Positions 50,796 through 58,538 of a DNA stretch of 64,000 nucleotides are shown in pieces (the first letter of the stretch is position 1; every line of letters starts with the position of its first letter). The notes beneath the pieces are model-generated. The model saw only the letters and a program-made list of their open reading frames with translations. It made no database searches and had not been told where the DNA came from. This DNA comes from Streptomyces sp. NBC_00513 (GTDB lineage: Bacteria > Actinomycetota > Actinomycetes > Streptomycetales > Streptomycetaceae). Location of the stretch: contig NZ_CP107845.1 in assembly GCF_041431415.1 (NCBI RefSeq), positions 3,658,001 to 3,722,000 of the forward strand. Reading direction: 5' to 3'. Both the position numbers and the translations under genes were made by a program.

Positions 50796-52253
50796 CTAGA
50801 ACGGGAACTGCGTCCGTCCGTGCTGCACCGAGATCCACTTCTGGGTGGTGAAGGCCTCCACCGTGGCCTCGCCGTTCAGCCGGCCCAGACCCGAGGCCTT
50901 CTCGCCGCCGAAGGCCGCCAGCGGCTCGTCGCCGATGGTGGAGTCGTTGACGTGGATCATCCCGGTCTCGATCCGCTGCGCGAAGCGGACCCCGCGTTCC
51001 ACGTCGCGCGTGTGCACCGCTCCGCTGAGCCCGTACGGGGTCGCGTTCGTGAGCCGGACCGCTTCGTCCTCGCCGTCGAAGACCATCAGCAGCGCGACCG
51101 GGCCGAAGATCTCCTGGGCCGGCAGCGGGGAGTCCTCGGGGAGGCCGGCCAGCACGGTCGGTTCGACGAGGTTGCCGCGCGTAGACCCTCGTACGAGCGC
51201 CTGCGCGCCGGACTCGACGGCGCGGTCCACGAGCGCGGTGAGGGCGTCGGCCTGGAAGGAGTTGATCAGCGGGCCGATGTGGGTGTCGGCCTCGCGCGGG
51301 TCACCGGTCTTCAGGCCGCGCACCCGCGCGGTGAACTTCGCGGTGAACTCCTCGGCGACCGAGGCGTCGACGAGGATGCGGTTGGCGGCCATGCAGACCT
51401 GGCCCTGGTACACGAACCGGCTGAAGACGGCCGCGTCCACCGCGTAGTCGAGATCGGCGTCGTCGAGGACGACCAGCGCGCTGTTGCCGCTGAGTTCCAG
51501 GACGGTCCGCTTGAAGTGGCGGGCGGCGACCGCGCCGACGTGGCGTCCGACCCGGTCCGAGCCGGCGAAGGAGATCACCTTCGGGACGGGGTGGGTGAGG
51601 ATCGCGTCGCCTATCTCGGCGATGTCGGTGACCAGGACGTTGAGGAGGCCGGCCGGGAGGCCCGCGTCCTCGAAGATCTTGGCGATGACCCCGCCGCCGA
51701 TCACGGGCGCGTTCTGGTTCGGCTTGATCAGGACGGCGTTGCCGAGGGCCAGGGCCGGGGCGACGGACTTGAGCGTGACCAGGAAGGGGAAGTTGAAGGG
51801 GCTGATGACCGCGACGACGCCGACGGGGAGCCGCTGGACGCGGTTCTCCTTGCCCGCGACCAGGGAGGGCAGCACGCGGCCCTCGGGGCGGACGGCGAGT
51901 TGGATCGCCTCGCGGATGAACTCCATCGCGAGGTCGACCTCGTACTCGGCCTTGGGACGCGTCCCGCCGAGCTCGTCGATCATCGCCTCGACGATTTCCT
52001 TGCGGCGCTCCTCGGTGATCCGCAGGGCCCGCTCCAGGACGGCGCGTCTCGCGTAGGGGCTGGTGGTGGCCCATTCCTTCTGGGCGCGCTCGGCGGCGCG
52101 GTAGGCCTGGTCCACCTGCTCGACGGTGGCCACGGTGATGGCCGCGAGCTTCTCCCCGTTGTACGGGTTGACGTCGATGATGTCCCACGAACCGGTGCCG
52201 GCCAGCCATTCGCCGTCGATGTACTGGTGAGCCAGGTCGTCGAATATGGACAT
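50796..52253 (-). CDS. NAD(P)-dependent aldehyde dehydrogenase (benzaldehyde-dehydrogenase-like)
   Basis: A 485-residue ALDH. The cofactor site is VGVVAVISPFNFPFLVTLKSVAPALALGNAVLIKP, seen in pieces as VISPFNFPF and NAVLIKPNQNAPV. The catalytic Glu is in KRTVLELSGNSALVV and the catalytic Cys in RFVYQGQVCMAANRILV. IFGPVALLMVFDGEDEAVRL and HVNDSTIGDEPLAAFGGEKASGLG are typical of the benzaldehyde/vanillin-type subgroup, which oxidises aromatic aldehydes. ATG at 52253 with AAGGGATGGC upstream is preferred over the longer ATG frame from 52319, whose first 22 residues are not ALDH-like. It is a single gene 63 bases from the PBP start. Confidence 0.9.
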   Translation of the reverse strand: MSIFDDLAHQYIDGEWLAGTGSWDIIDVNPYNGEKLAAITVATVEQVDQAYRAAERAQKEWATTSPYARRAVLERALRITEERRKEIVEAMIDELGGTRPKAEYEVDLAMEFIREAIQLAVRPEGRVLPSLVAGKENRVQRLPVGVVAVISPFNFPFLVTLKSVAPALALGNAVLIKPNQNAPVIGGGVIAKIFEDAGLPAGLLNVLVTDIAEIGDAILTHPVPKVISFAGSDRVGRHVGAVAARHFKRTVLELSGNSALVVLDDADLDYAVDAAVFSRFVYQGQVCMAANRILVDASVAEEFTAKFTARVRGLKTGDPREADTHIGPLINSFQADALTALVDRAVESGAQALVRGSTRGNLVEPTVLAGLPEDSPLPAQEIFGPVALLMVFDGEDEAVRLTNATPYGLSGAVHTRDVERGVRFAQRIETGMIHVNDSTIGDEPLAAFGGEKASGLGRLNGEATVEAFTTQKWISVQHGRTQFPF

Positions 52254-52345
52254 GCCATCCCTTACTGCGAGCGCGCACCCGTGCGCTGCACCGGAGACCG
52301 ATCGGTCATCGCCATGCACTGATCAGACGTCATAGTACGTGCGGA

Positions 52346-53206
52346 TCAAGACAGTTGGAGCAGTCCGCGCAGGAGATCGCGGGTCCGGTCCGCGTCGGGG
52401 CAGTCCTCCTGGAGCCGCTCCATGGCCCGCGTGTACTGACCCACTTCCTCTTCTTTGTCCAGGTAGAGGGCACTGGTGAGCTGTTCCAGATACACGATGT
52501 CCTGGAGATCGGACTCCGGGAATCGCAGCAGGGTGAAGGCTCCGCTCTCGCCCGCGTGCCCGCCGAAGGAGAAGGGCATGACCTGAAGTTGCACGTTGGG
52601 CCGCTGCGAGACCTCGATGAGGTGTTCCAACTGCCCGCGCATCACGTCGCGGTCGCCGTAGGGGCGGCGCAACGCGGCCTCGTCGAGGACGGCGTGGAAG
52701 ACCGGGGCGCTCTCCGACACGAGGACCTTCTGACGCTCCAGGCGCAGGGCGACGCGGCGGTCGATCTCGCCGGCCGTGGCTCCGGGCATGCCGCGCTTGA
52801 CGACGGCGTGCGCGTAGGCCTCGGTCTGTAGCAGTCCGTGGACGAACTGGACCTCGTAGATGCGGATGAGCGAGGCGGCGCCCTCCAGTCCGACGTACGT
52901 CTGGAACCACCCCGGCAGCACGTCGCCGTAGCTGTGCCACCAACCCGCGGCGTTGGCCTCGCGGACCAGTCCCAGGAGGGACTCCCGCTCCGCGCCGTCG
53001 GTCACTCCGTAGAGCGTCAGGAGGTCTTCGACGTCTCTTGCCTTGAAGCTCACCCTTCCCAACTCCAAGCGGCTGATCTTCGATTCGGATGCGCGGATCG
53101 AGTAGCCGGCCGCCTCACGGGTGATGCCGCGGGATTCTCGGAGTCGCCTGAGTTGTGAGCCCAGGAGGATGCGGCGCACCACGGAACCGCCGGCGTCTGC
53201 GGTCAC
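52346..53206 (-). CDS. HTH regulator with DUF5753 domain (WhiJ/Scr1-like)
   Basis: A 286-residue one-component regulator. The N-terminal XRE helix-turn-helix is LGSQLRRLRESRGITREAAGYSIRASESKISRLELG, visible as LRRLRESRGITREAAG and SIRASESKISRLELGRV. The rest is DUF5753 (LLGLVREANAAGWWHSYGDVLPGWF, YVGLEGAASLIRIYEVQFVHGLLQTEAYAHAV). Such proteins work with small DUF397 partners and are abundant in Streptomyces, where WhiJ and AbaA-type loci affect development and antibiotic production. A HATPase gene and a DUF397 gene follow at 53576 and 54228. GTG at 53206 is chosen because GGGAGGGCAGGACTA precedes it. Confidence 0.9.
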   Translation of the reverse strand: MTADAGGSVVRRILLGSQLRRLRESRGITREAAGYSIRASESKISRLELGRVSFKARDVEDLLTLYGVTDGAERESLLGLVREANAAGWWHSYGDVLPGWFQTYVGLEGAASLIRIYEVQFVHGLLQTEAYAHAVVKRGMPGATAGEIDRRVALRLERQKVLVSESAPVFHAVLDEAALRRPYGDRDVMRGQLEHLIEVSQRPNVQLQVMPFSFGGHAGESGAFTLLRFPESDLQDIVYLEQLTSALYLDKEEEVGQYTRAMERLQEDCPDADRTRDLLRGLLQLS

Positions 53207-53575
53207 TAGTCCTGCCCTCCCCATCGCAATGGTGTGCGCGTGGTCTGCGCGGTGTGTCGCGTCCCGGGGCCCCCGAACCCCAGGGCCCGCAGTCTGCCAC
53301 CAAAACGCTATGACCCGTACTCGTTCTGTAACGGAATCCGGCGTCCCGGAAAAGAAGTCCGTAAGTATGCGTAGGAAGAAATGAGCAAGAACCGTCACGG
53401 GAGGGGACAGGTCCGGCGCGTGCACGTGCATCTGCCCTTGCATCCGGCTTCGGCATTCGGAACGATGGTCCCGCGCACCTGCGTTCTTCTTCGCGCAGGA
53501 GCCGGACCGACCCACCCCGCAGTTCTTTCTGGACGACAGCCGCCGCTCCGTCCGCGAATCCCGGGAGTGCCTCGC
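53207..53575. promoter_or_regulatory. Divergent regulatory region between the HTH and HATPase genes
   Basis: About 370 bases with no supported gene. It is more AT-rich than the average around 53300-53400 and contains the first copy of the long TGCACGTGCA site. It should hold promoters for both divergent genes. Confidence 0.6.
53419..53437. repeat. Palindromic site copy 1: CGTGCACGTGCATCTGCCC
   Basis: This 19-base sequence contains the perfect palindrome TGCACGTGCA (53421-53430). The same 19 bases occur inverted at 54540-54558. It lies 139 bases upstream of the HATPase start. Confidence 0.85.
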
Positions 53576-54094
53576 ATGGGGACGAATGGATCGACCATGC
53601 TCGAGCCGTTACGGCAGGGGCTGCCCCCGGTCGACCCCACGGCTGTCTCCGGGTCCGCCTCCTGTGCCCTGCCCGCCCGCTTCGAGGCCGTGCGCGGGGC
53701 CCGTTCGTTCACCCGGTCGACGCTGTCCCAGTGGGGCCTCGACGACCGGTTCGACGATGTCTCCCTCGTCGTCTCCGAGCTCGTCACCAACGCGCTGCGC
53801 CATGCCCTGCCCGACGAGGACAGGGCGGGACGCCCGGGTTCGGACGTGCCGGAGCCGCCGGTTCGGCTGCACCTGATGCGCTGGAGCACCCGATTGGTGT
53901 GCGCCGTGCGGGACCCCAGCGAGGACCGGCCGGGCGGGGCGTTCTCGCCGGAGCGGACCGAGGAGAACTTCGACCTGGAGTCCGGGCGTGGGCTGTTCCT
54001 GGTGGACTCGTACAGCGACAGCTGGGGTTGGCACCCGCTCGCCGGGCGCCTGACGGGCAAGGTCGTCTGGGCGCTCTTCATGCTCCAGGACTGA
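53576..54094 (+). CDS. HATPase_c regulatory ATP-binding protein (anti-sigma-factor-like)
   Basis: A 172-residue protein of the SpoIIAB/RsbW-like HATPase family so common in Streptomyces. It shows ALPARFEAVRGARSFTRSTL, the N box VVSELVTNALRHALPDED, the G1 motif region VRDPSEDRPGG and the G2 region ESGRGLFLVDSYSDSWGWHP, with a final TGKVVWALFML. These proteins bind ATP and act as anti-sigma factors or partners of DUF397/DUF5753 loci. The ATG at 53576 has GGGAG upstream. Located between the HTH gene and the DUF397 gene in a typical abaA/whiJ-like trio. Confidence 0.87.
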   Translation: MGTNGSTMLEPLRQGLPPVDPTAVSGSASCALPARFEAVRGARSFTRSTLSQWGLDDRFDDVSLVVSELVTNALRHALPDEDRAGRPGSDVPEPPVRLHLMRWSTRLVCAVRDPSEDRPGGAFSPERTEENFDLESGRGLFLVDSYSDSWGWHPLAGRLTGKVVWALFMLQD

Positions 54095-54192
54095 CCCGCG
54101 CTCAGCCGCGTTCGCTCGCGTTCGCCGGCGGGGCGATTCGGCGCATGAACGGCAACCGGCCGGGATTGATCCTTTCGATCAGTCCCGGCCAG

Positions 54193-54202
54193 TGCACGTG
54201 CA
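54193..54202. repeat. Palindromic site copy 2: TGCACGTGCA
   Basis: The same 10-base palindrome lies between the convergent HATPase and DUF397 gene ends, followed by TGGCTTGATC instead of the TCTGCCC arm of the other two copies. Confidence 0.8.
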
Positions 54203-54227
54203 TGGCTTGATCATTGCGCTGTTCCGA

Positions 54228-54473
54228 TCAGGCGATCAGGTGGTCGAACTCGCCGTCCTTGACGCCCAGGAGCAGCGCCTCTATCTCCGCCGGCGTGTAG
54301 ACCAGAGCCGGACCGTCCGGGAATCGCGAATTGCGCATGGCGACATCGCCGCCCGGCAGTCTCGCGAACTCGACACAGGAACCTTGCGAGTTGCTGTGTC
54401 TGCTCTTCTGCCAGGTCAGCCCGTACAAGGAAGCGAGTTCTGCAGCTGCCATCCCGTTGTACGCGTGGTCCAC
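54228..54473 (-). CDS. DUF397 protein of the abaA/BldB-like group, 81 aa
   Basis: The sequence has the characteristic start MDHAYNGMAAAEL followed by LTWQKSRHSNSQGSCVEFARL, GGDVAMRNSRFPDGPALVYT and a C-terminal GVKDGEFDHLIA. DUF397 proteins of this subgroup resemble the BldB/AbaA-type small regulators that influence sporulation and antibiotic production. GTG at 54473 is the family start; the ATG at 54452 would remove MDHAYNG. The long palindromic site copy 3 lies about 67-85 bases upstream of the start, in the promoter region. Confidence 0.9.
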   Translation of the reverse strand: MDHAYNGMAAAELASLYGLTWQKSRHSNSQGSCVEFARLPGGDVAMRNSRFPDGPALVYTPAEIEALLLGVKDGEFDHLIA

Positions 54474-54539
54474 AGGAAGCCCCCGATAGTGCAGATGTCA
54501 ACTGCACCGGATCATAGCTGTGTTCATAAGCAGCTGCAT

Positions 54540-54558
54540 GGGCAGATGCACGTGCACG
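54540..54558. repeat. Palindromic site copy 3 (inverse orientation)
   Basis: The reverse complement of 54540-54558 is CGTGCACGTGCATCTGCCC, identical to copy 1. Beyond it both copies continue with a T/A difference and then TGCA. It lies upstream of the DUF397 gene. Confidence 0.85.
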
Positions 54559-54765
54559 GAGGGTGCTGTGGTCGTCACCGGACCCCCCGTCACTTTCGTC
54601 ACGGGAGCGACCCTCGAATTCGCCGTGGGAGCGCCCCCCGCATTCTCCCGGGAGGGACCGGCGCATTCGCGCGGGGGGCCTCCCTCCGGCCGTCGGTGAC
54701 CGGGAAGGCAACGGCGGTGGGCCCGCGTCGGTGCACGGGGAGGCGGGCGCGGTGGACCCGCGCCC

Positions 54766-56826
54766 TCAGGTCCGCAGCGCCTCGGACACCTCGTCCAGCG
54801 CCTCCAGGAGCTGCACACCGGCCGCGCGCAGAACACCCGGGTCCCGGGCGCCCCACACCGGCGCACCCTCCTCCGACACGAGCGCGCGCACGCGCTCCCA
54901 GCCCGGCACACCCCGCTCCCGTACCGCCTTCGCCCCCGCCTCGCTGTCGGCACGCACCGCCTCGGCCAGGGCCGCCGCACCGGGCACCGGCGCCTGGGAG
55001 CGGTCCGGCAGGTGGGCCTCCAACAGCATCGCGTTGCGCCCGAAGGCGGCCACCGCCTCGCCCGCGCCGTCGGCCGCCGCACGGGACAGGCCGCGGTGGC
55101 GCACCGGTTCCCCGGCCGCCCGGTCCACGGCGTCCTGCCAGTCGATCCGGGCGTCCCGGGCGGCCAGCAGGGCGGTGCGCACGTCGGCCCGCCGGGCGTC
55201 GGCCGGGGCCGCGTAGTGCCCGAGCACGGCCGCCGCGTACCGTCCGTCGGCCGCGATCCAGTCGGCGAGGCGGGTCCGCAGCCTCGGGGTCTCCCAGGCC
55301 GGGTAGAGGGCGTAGGCGAGCATCGCGAGGAGTCCGCCGACCAGGGTGAGCGCGACCCGGTCGGGCACGGTCTGGTCCCAGCGGACACCGCCCATGCCGA
55401 GCAGGAACACGACGTACGCGGAGACGCAGACCTGCGAGACGGCGTAGCCGGTGCGCATCAGGACGTACATGAGGCCCGCGCTGACCACCGCGAGGAACCC
55501 GGACAGGTACATCCCCGGCTGCGCGAGCTGCACGATGCCGGTGGCGACGGCGACCCCGACGAGGGTTCCGGTGAAGCGGGCCACGGCCCGCGCGTACGTC
55601 TGGCTGAAGTCCGGCCGCATGATCATGACGGAGGCCATCGGAGCCCAGTAGCCGTGCCCGAACGGCAGGACCTGCCCGATGAGGTAGCCCGCGCAGGCCA
55701 CGACGGTGACGCGCACGGCGTGCCGCAGGATCGGCGAGTCCGGGTGCAGTTCGGCCCGTACGGACCTCAGGACCGTCGGCACCAGCGCGGTGAGGGTCGG
55801 CCGCAGCATCGACTCGTCGGGGGCGACGAGCCGGCCGGAGCGGGGCTCGGCGGTCTCCAGCACGTCGTCCAGCAGCGCGGCGAGCCGGCGCGCGGCCCGC
55901 TGCGGCGCGCCGGTGAGGAGGTCCGCCGTGTCGGGGGACTTCAGCACGGCCAGGGCCGGCGCGGGCAGGCGTACCGGGTCCCCGTGCCGGATCGCCCGCG
56001 CGGCGGCGTCCAGCACCGTGCCGGCGGCGTCCAGCAGTTCCCGTACCCGGTCCCGCGCCGGGCCCTCGGCCGGCGCCCCGACGGCCGGGTCGGCGAGGGA
56101 GGCCAGGACGGGCCGGACCCGTTCGGCGAGCCCCCGCGCCCCGTGCAGTTCGGCGGGCCGGCGGCGGGCCTGACGCGCGGTCACGGTGGCGGCGTCCCGG
56201 GCCCGCATCAGGGGTTGCGGGTCGAAGGCGCAGACGGGGTCGTGGCGCAGCCGGCGGGCGTAGTCGGCCTCGGCGGCGAGGGCGTCGGCCAGGGCGTCGC
56301 GCTGGGCGCCCCAGCGACGGATCGGGAACAGCACGATCAGCAGGGCCTGCACCACCCCGCCGGCGGCGATCATCGCGGCGTGCCCGGCGGCCTGCGCGAC
56401 GGAGGTCGGCAGGGTCACGGTGACGAGCATGACCGCGACGTTGCCGGAGGCGATGATCCCGGCGGTGGGACCGGCCGCCCAGAGCAGGCCCGCCGCGAAG
56501 GTCCAGACGGCGAGCAGGGCGAGGAACAGGCCCGTGTGCGAGGAGCCGATGAGGTAACCGACGAAGGTGGAGACGGCCAGGGTCAGCCCGGAGGCGAGGG
56601 CGAGGACGGGGCGGGGGCGCCAGCTCTTCTGGAAGGTGGCGATGGCGGCCATGAAGGCGCCGAAGGCGGAGCTGGCGGCCGCTCCTGGCCCCAGGAAGGC
56701 GAGCCCGAAGCCGATCACGATCGCGAGGCCGATGGCTGCGCGAAGGGCGACGAGCGGTTCGAGGCGGGTGCGTTCGACCTTCATGCCGGTCCGGGCGGTG
56801 TGCTTCAGCGCCCGGAGCCAGCTCAT
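54766..56826 (-). CDS. FUSC-family membrane protein (aromatic-acid exporter type)
   Basis: A 686-residue protein with two FUSC membrane blocks. The first (about residues 28-165) has LVALRAAIGLAIVIGFGLAFLG, FGAFMAAIATF and GLFLALLAVWTFAAGLLWAAG; the second (about 365-500) has VRVTVVACAGYLIGQVLPFGHGYWAPMASVMIMRPDFSQTYARAVARFTGTLVG, seen in parts, then AVSQVCVSAYVVFLLGMGG. Cytoplasmic helical regions follow each block. Relatives such as AaeB and YccS export aromatic acids or other small hydrophobic compounds, often as relief valves. No membrane-fusion partner gene is adjacent. It is divergent from the tatA-like gene. Confidence 0.85.
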   Translation of the reverse strand: MSWLRALKHTARTGMKVERTRLEPLVALRAAIGLAIVIGFGLAFLGPGAAASSAFGAFMAAIATFQKSWRPRPVLALASGLTLAVSTFVGYLIGSSHTGLFLALLAVWTFAAGLLWAAGPTAGIIASGNVAVMLVTVTLPTSVAQAAGHAAMIAAGGVVQALLIVLFPIRRWGAQRDALADALAAEADYARRLRHDPVCAFDPQPLMRARDAATVTARQARRRPAELHGARGLAERVRPVLASLADPAVGAPAEGPARDRVRELLDAAGTVLDAAARAIRHGDPVRLPAPALAVLKSPDTADLLTGAPQRAARRLAALLDDVLETAEPRSGRLVAPDESMLRPTLTALVPTVLRSVRAELHPDSPILRHAVRVTVVACAGYLIGQVLPFGHGYWAPMASVMIMRPDFSQTYARAVARFTGTLVGVAVATGIVQLAQPGMYLSGFLAVVSAGLMYVLMRTGYAVSQVCVSAYVVFLLGMGGVRWDQTVPDRVALTLVGGLLAMLAYALYPAWETPRLRTRLADWIAADGRYAAAVLGHYAAPADARRADVRTALLAARDARIDWQDAVDRAAGEPVRHRGLSRAAADGAGEAVAAFGRNAMLLEAHLPDRSQAPVPGAAALAEAVRADSEAGAKAVRERGVPGWERVRALVSEEGAPVWGARDPGVLRAAGVQLLEALDEVSEALRT

Positions 56827-56915
56827 GGGGTCGAGCCTAGAGCCCTTTCAGGACTTCTTCAGATTTGTACAGGTATGGCACATGGCTGTTCCATAAGGCG
56901 GATCATCACAACCGG

Positions 56916-56996
56916 CACGACCCTCACGACCGTCACACTCCTCACGACCCTCACACTCCTCACGACCGCCACGACCCTCACGACCCTCACGACCGC
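56916..56996. repeat. 9-bp tandem repeat, nine units (CACGACCCT type)
   Basis: Nine consecutive 9-base units with consensus CACGACCCT fill 81 bases; variant units are CACACTCCT, CACGACCGT and CACGACCGC. They lie between the FUSC and tatA-like starts. Because the unit is a multiple of three, the frame through it, open into tatA, reads His-Asp-Pro / His-Asp-Arg / His-Thr-Pro repeats. Confidence 0.9.
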
Positions 56997-57020
56997 GATC
57001 GTCCGAAAGGTGGGTACTTC

Positions 57021-57215
57021 ATGCTCCGCAACGCCCTTGAGCCCTGGCACCTGATCGTGCTGCTCGTCGTCTGCCTGCTGGTGTTCGGATCGAAGAAGCT
57101 GCCCGACATGGCCCGCTCGCTGGGCCGGTCCATGCGGATCCTGAAGTCGGAGACGCGGGCATTGCGCGCGGAGGACTCCCCCGCGCCGGGCCCGACGCCC
57201 CCGACGGGGCACTGA
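57021..57215 (+). CDS. Short TatA-like twin-arginine translocase subunit, 64 aa
   Basis: The protein is a textbook TatA/E element: MLRNALEPWHLIVLLVVCLLVFG is one membrane helix (split as PWHLIVLLVVCLLVF), then the FGSKKLPDMARSLGRSM hinge and amphipathic helix, then a short acidic/Pro tail. At 64 residues it is shorter than the usual TatA (about 90). TatA forms the pore of the Tat system, which exports folded proteins. ATG at 57021 has GAAAGGTGGG upstream, and the N-terminus then fits the family. The frame stays open for another 52 codons upstream through a His-Asp-Pro-coding repeat. Confidence 0.9.
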   Translation: MLRNALEPWHLIVLLVVCLLVFGSKKLPDMARSLGRSMRILKSETRALRAEDSPAPGPTPPTGH

Positions 57216-57274
57216 GGCGGGGCGGCTGGGCGGGGCTGGGGGGTGTCAGGGCGAAACGGGCAGGGCGGCGAGGC

Positions 57275-58444
57275 TCACCCCCGCAGGGAGCGGCGCTCGC
57301 CGCCGCCCACTCTTGCCCGGTCGGCGGCCGCCGTGCCGTCCTCCCATCCCGCCAGGTCGGTGGCACCGCGCAGCCGGGTCGTGGTCGTACGGGGGAACAT
57401 CTCCTCGGCCCGGGAGGTGACCGCCACGTCGCGGGCCACCAGGGCGGGCAGGTTGTCGGGGGCCTCGGAGGCGGTGTGCTCGGCCGTCTCTGCCAGCCGC
57501 TGACCCAGCCGGCTCGCGTACGCCAACAGGAACGACTGCCGGAACGTCTTGGTTCGCTTGCGTCCGCCGGAGCGCTGCGCCGCCTCCGCCCGGGTCATCG
57601 CCGCCGTCCCCTGCACCAGCAGCGAGGTGTAGAGCAGTTCCACCGCCTCCAGGTCGCTCTCGAAGCCGACCACCGTGGAGAACTCGAAGCCGCTGTTCCA
57701 CACCGCCCGACAGCGGTTCGCGGTGGAGACCGCGTCCAGCAGTACCGCCTTGGCCTCCTCGTACGGGGGTTCCACCCCGATCCGGCAGGCGCCGGGCCGC
57801 CGGTCCGGTCCGGCGCCGCGCGCGGCCAGCAGGGCCTCGTCCACCGTGTGCCGGGCCATCAGCTCCTGGGCCTTCGCGCTGAGCGCCTCGGCCTCCTCGG
57901 GAAAGTTCGTCGCCTCGGCCTTCGCCAGCAGCGCGCGGATCCGCCCCAGCATGCGGGGCTCGATGTGGGTGTGCTCCAGGGCGTCCGCCGGGTCGCCGGG
58001 AAGCGGCCCGACGGGCTCGATGGAGGGCAGTCGGATCAGCAGCCGGAACACCTCCAGGACGGAGGTCGCCAGGGAGAACCGGTCCGTCCGCTCCCGCGCC
58101 GCGAGGGCGTCTCCGTACCCGGTGTCGTCCCCCCACCACACCTCGGCGTCGGTCCACCGCTCGGGCAGGCGCGCGTACCGCCGCGCCTCGGCGGCGACCA
58201 GGTCCTCCGTGATCCGCACGTGCGTCTCGTCGAGGTCCCGGCGCACCAGTCGCACCACGTCGGCCGGCCGCCAGCCCCGCTCCCAGGCCTGCCGTACGTA
58301 CCCCTCCCCGCGTGCCAGCAGCTCCCGCGCGGCCCCGCTCCAGCGGGCCGTGTCGGCGGCGAGCAGCGAGGCTCCGGTGTCCAGGCCACTGTCGCCTTCG
58401 GCGTACAGGGCGGCTTCGCAGGCACGGTCGACGATGTCTCTCAC
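57275..58444 (-). CDS. DUF2786 domain protein
   Basis: A 389-residue soluble protein. DUF2786 is recognisable at about residues 170-205 as MLGRIRALLAKAEATNFPEEAEALSAKAQELMARHTVDEALL, seen in parts (IRALLAKAEATNFPEEAEAL, AKAQELMARHTVDEAL). N-terminal to it are helices with RQAWERGWRPADVVRLVRRDL. After it come a SprT-like region lacking obvious metal ligands and a basic segment (RSGGRKRTKTFRQSFLLAYASRL). The role of DUF2786 is unknown; the domain is widespread in phages and actinobacteria. GTG at 58444 follows GGAG. It is divergent from a Pol I-like polymerase gene. Confidence 0.8.
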   Translation of the reverse strand: MRDIVDRACEAALYAEGDSGLDTGASLLAADTARWSGAARELLARGEGYVRQAWERGWRPADVVRLVRRDLDETHVRITEDLVAAEARRYARLPERWTDAEVWWGDDTGYGDALAARERTDRFSLATSVLEVFRLLIRLPSIEPVGPLPGDPADALEHTHIEPRMLGRIRALLAKAEATNFPEEAEALSAKAQELMARHTVDEALLAARGAGPDRRPGACRIGVEPPYEEAKAVLLDAVSTANRCRAVWNSGFEFSTVVGFESDLEAVELLYTSLLVQGTAAMTRAEAAQRSGGRKRTKTFRQSFLLAYASRLGQRLAETAEHTASEAPDNLPALVARDVAVTSRAEEMFPRTTTTRLRGATDLAGWEDGTAAADRARVGGGERRSLRG

Positions 58445-58538
58445 CGCTCCAGCTTGGCACGGCCCACCGGGGCCACCGCCGCGCAGGTCGGACAGGGGTG
58501 CGGGACCCCTGTCACACCCCGGTGGGACACTCGCGGAC

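Noticed and set aside
56865..57020. His-Asp-Pro repeat as a definite N-terminal domain of TatA
   Set aside because: TatA needs its membrane helix at the extreme N-terminus and the ATG at 57021 has a strong ribosome binding site; kept only as a finding.
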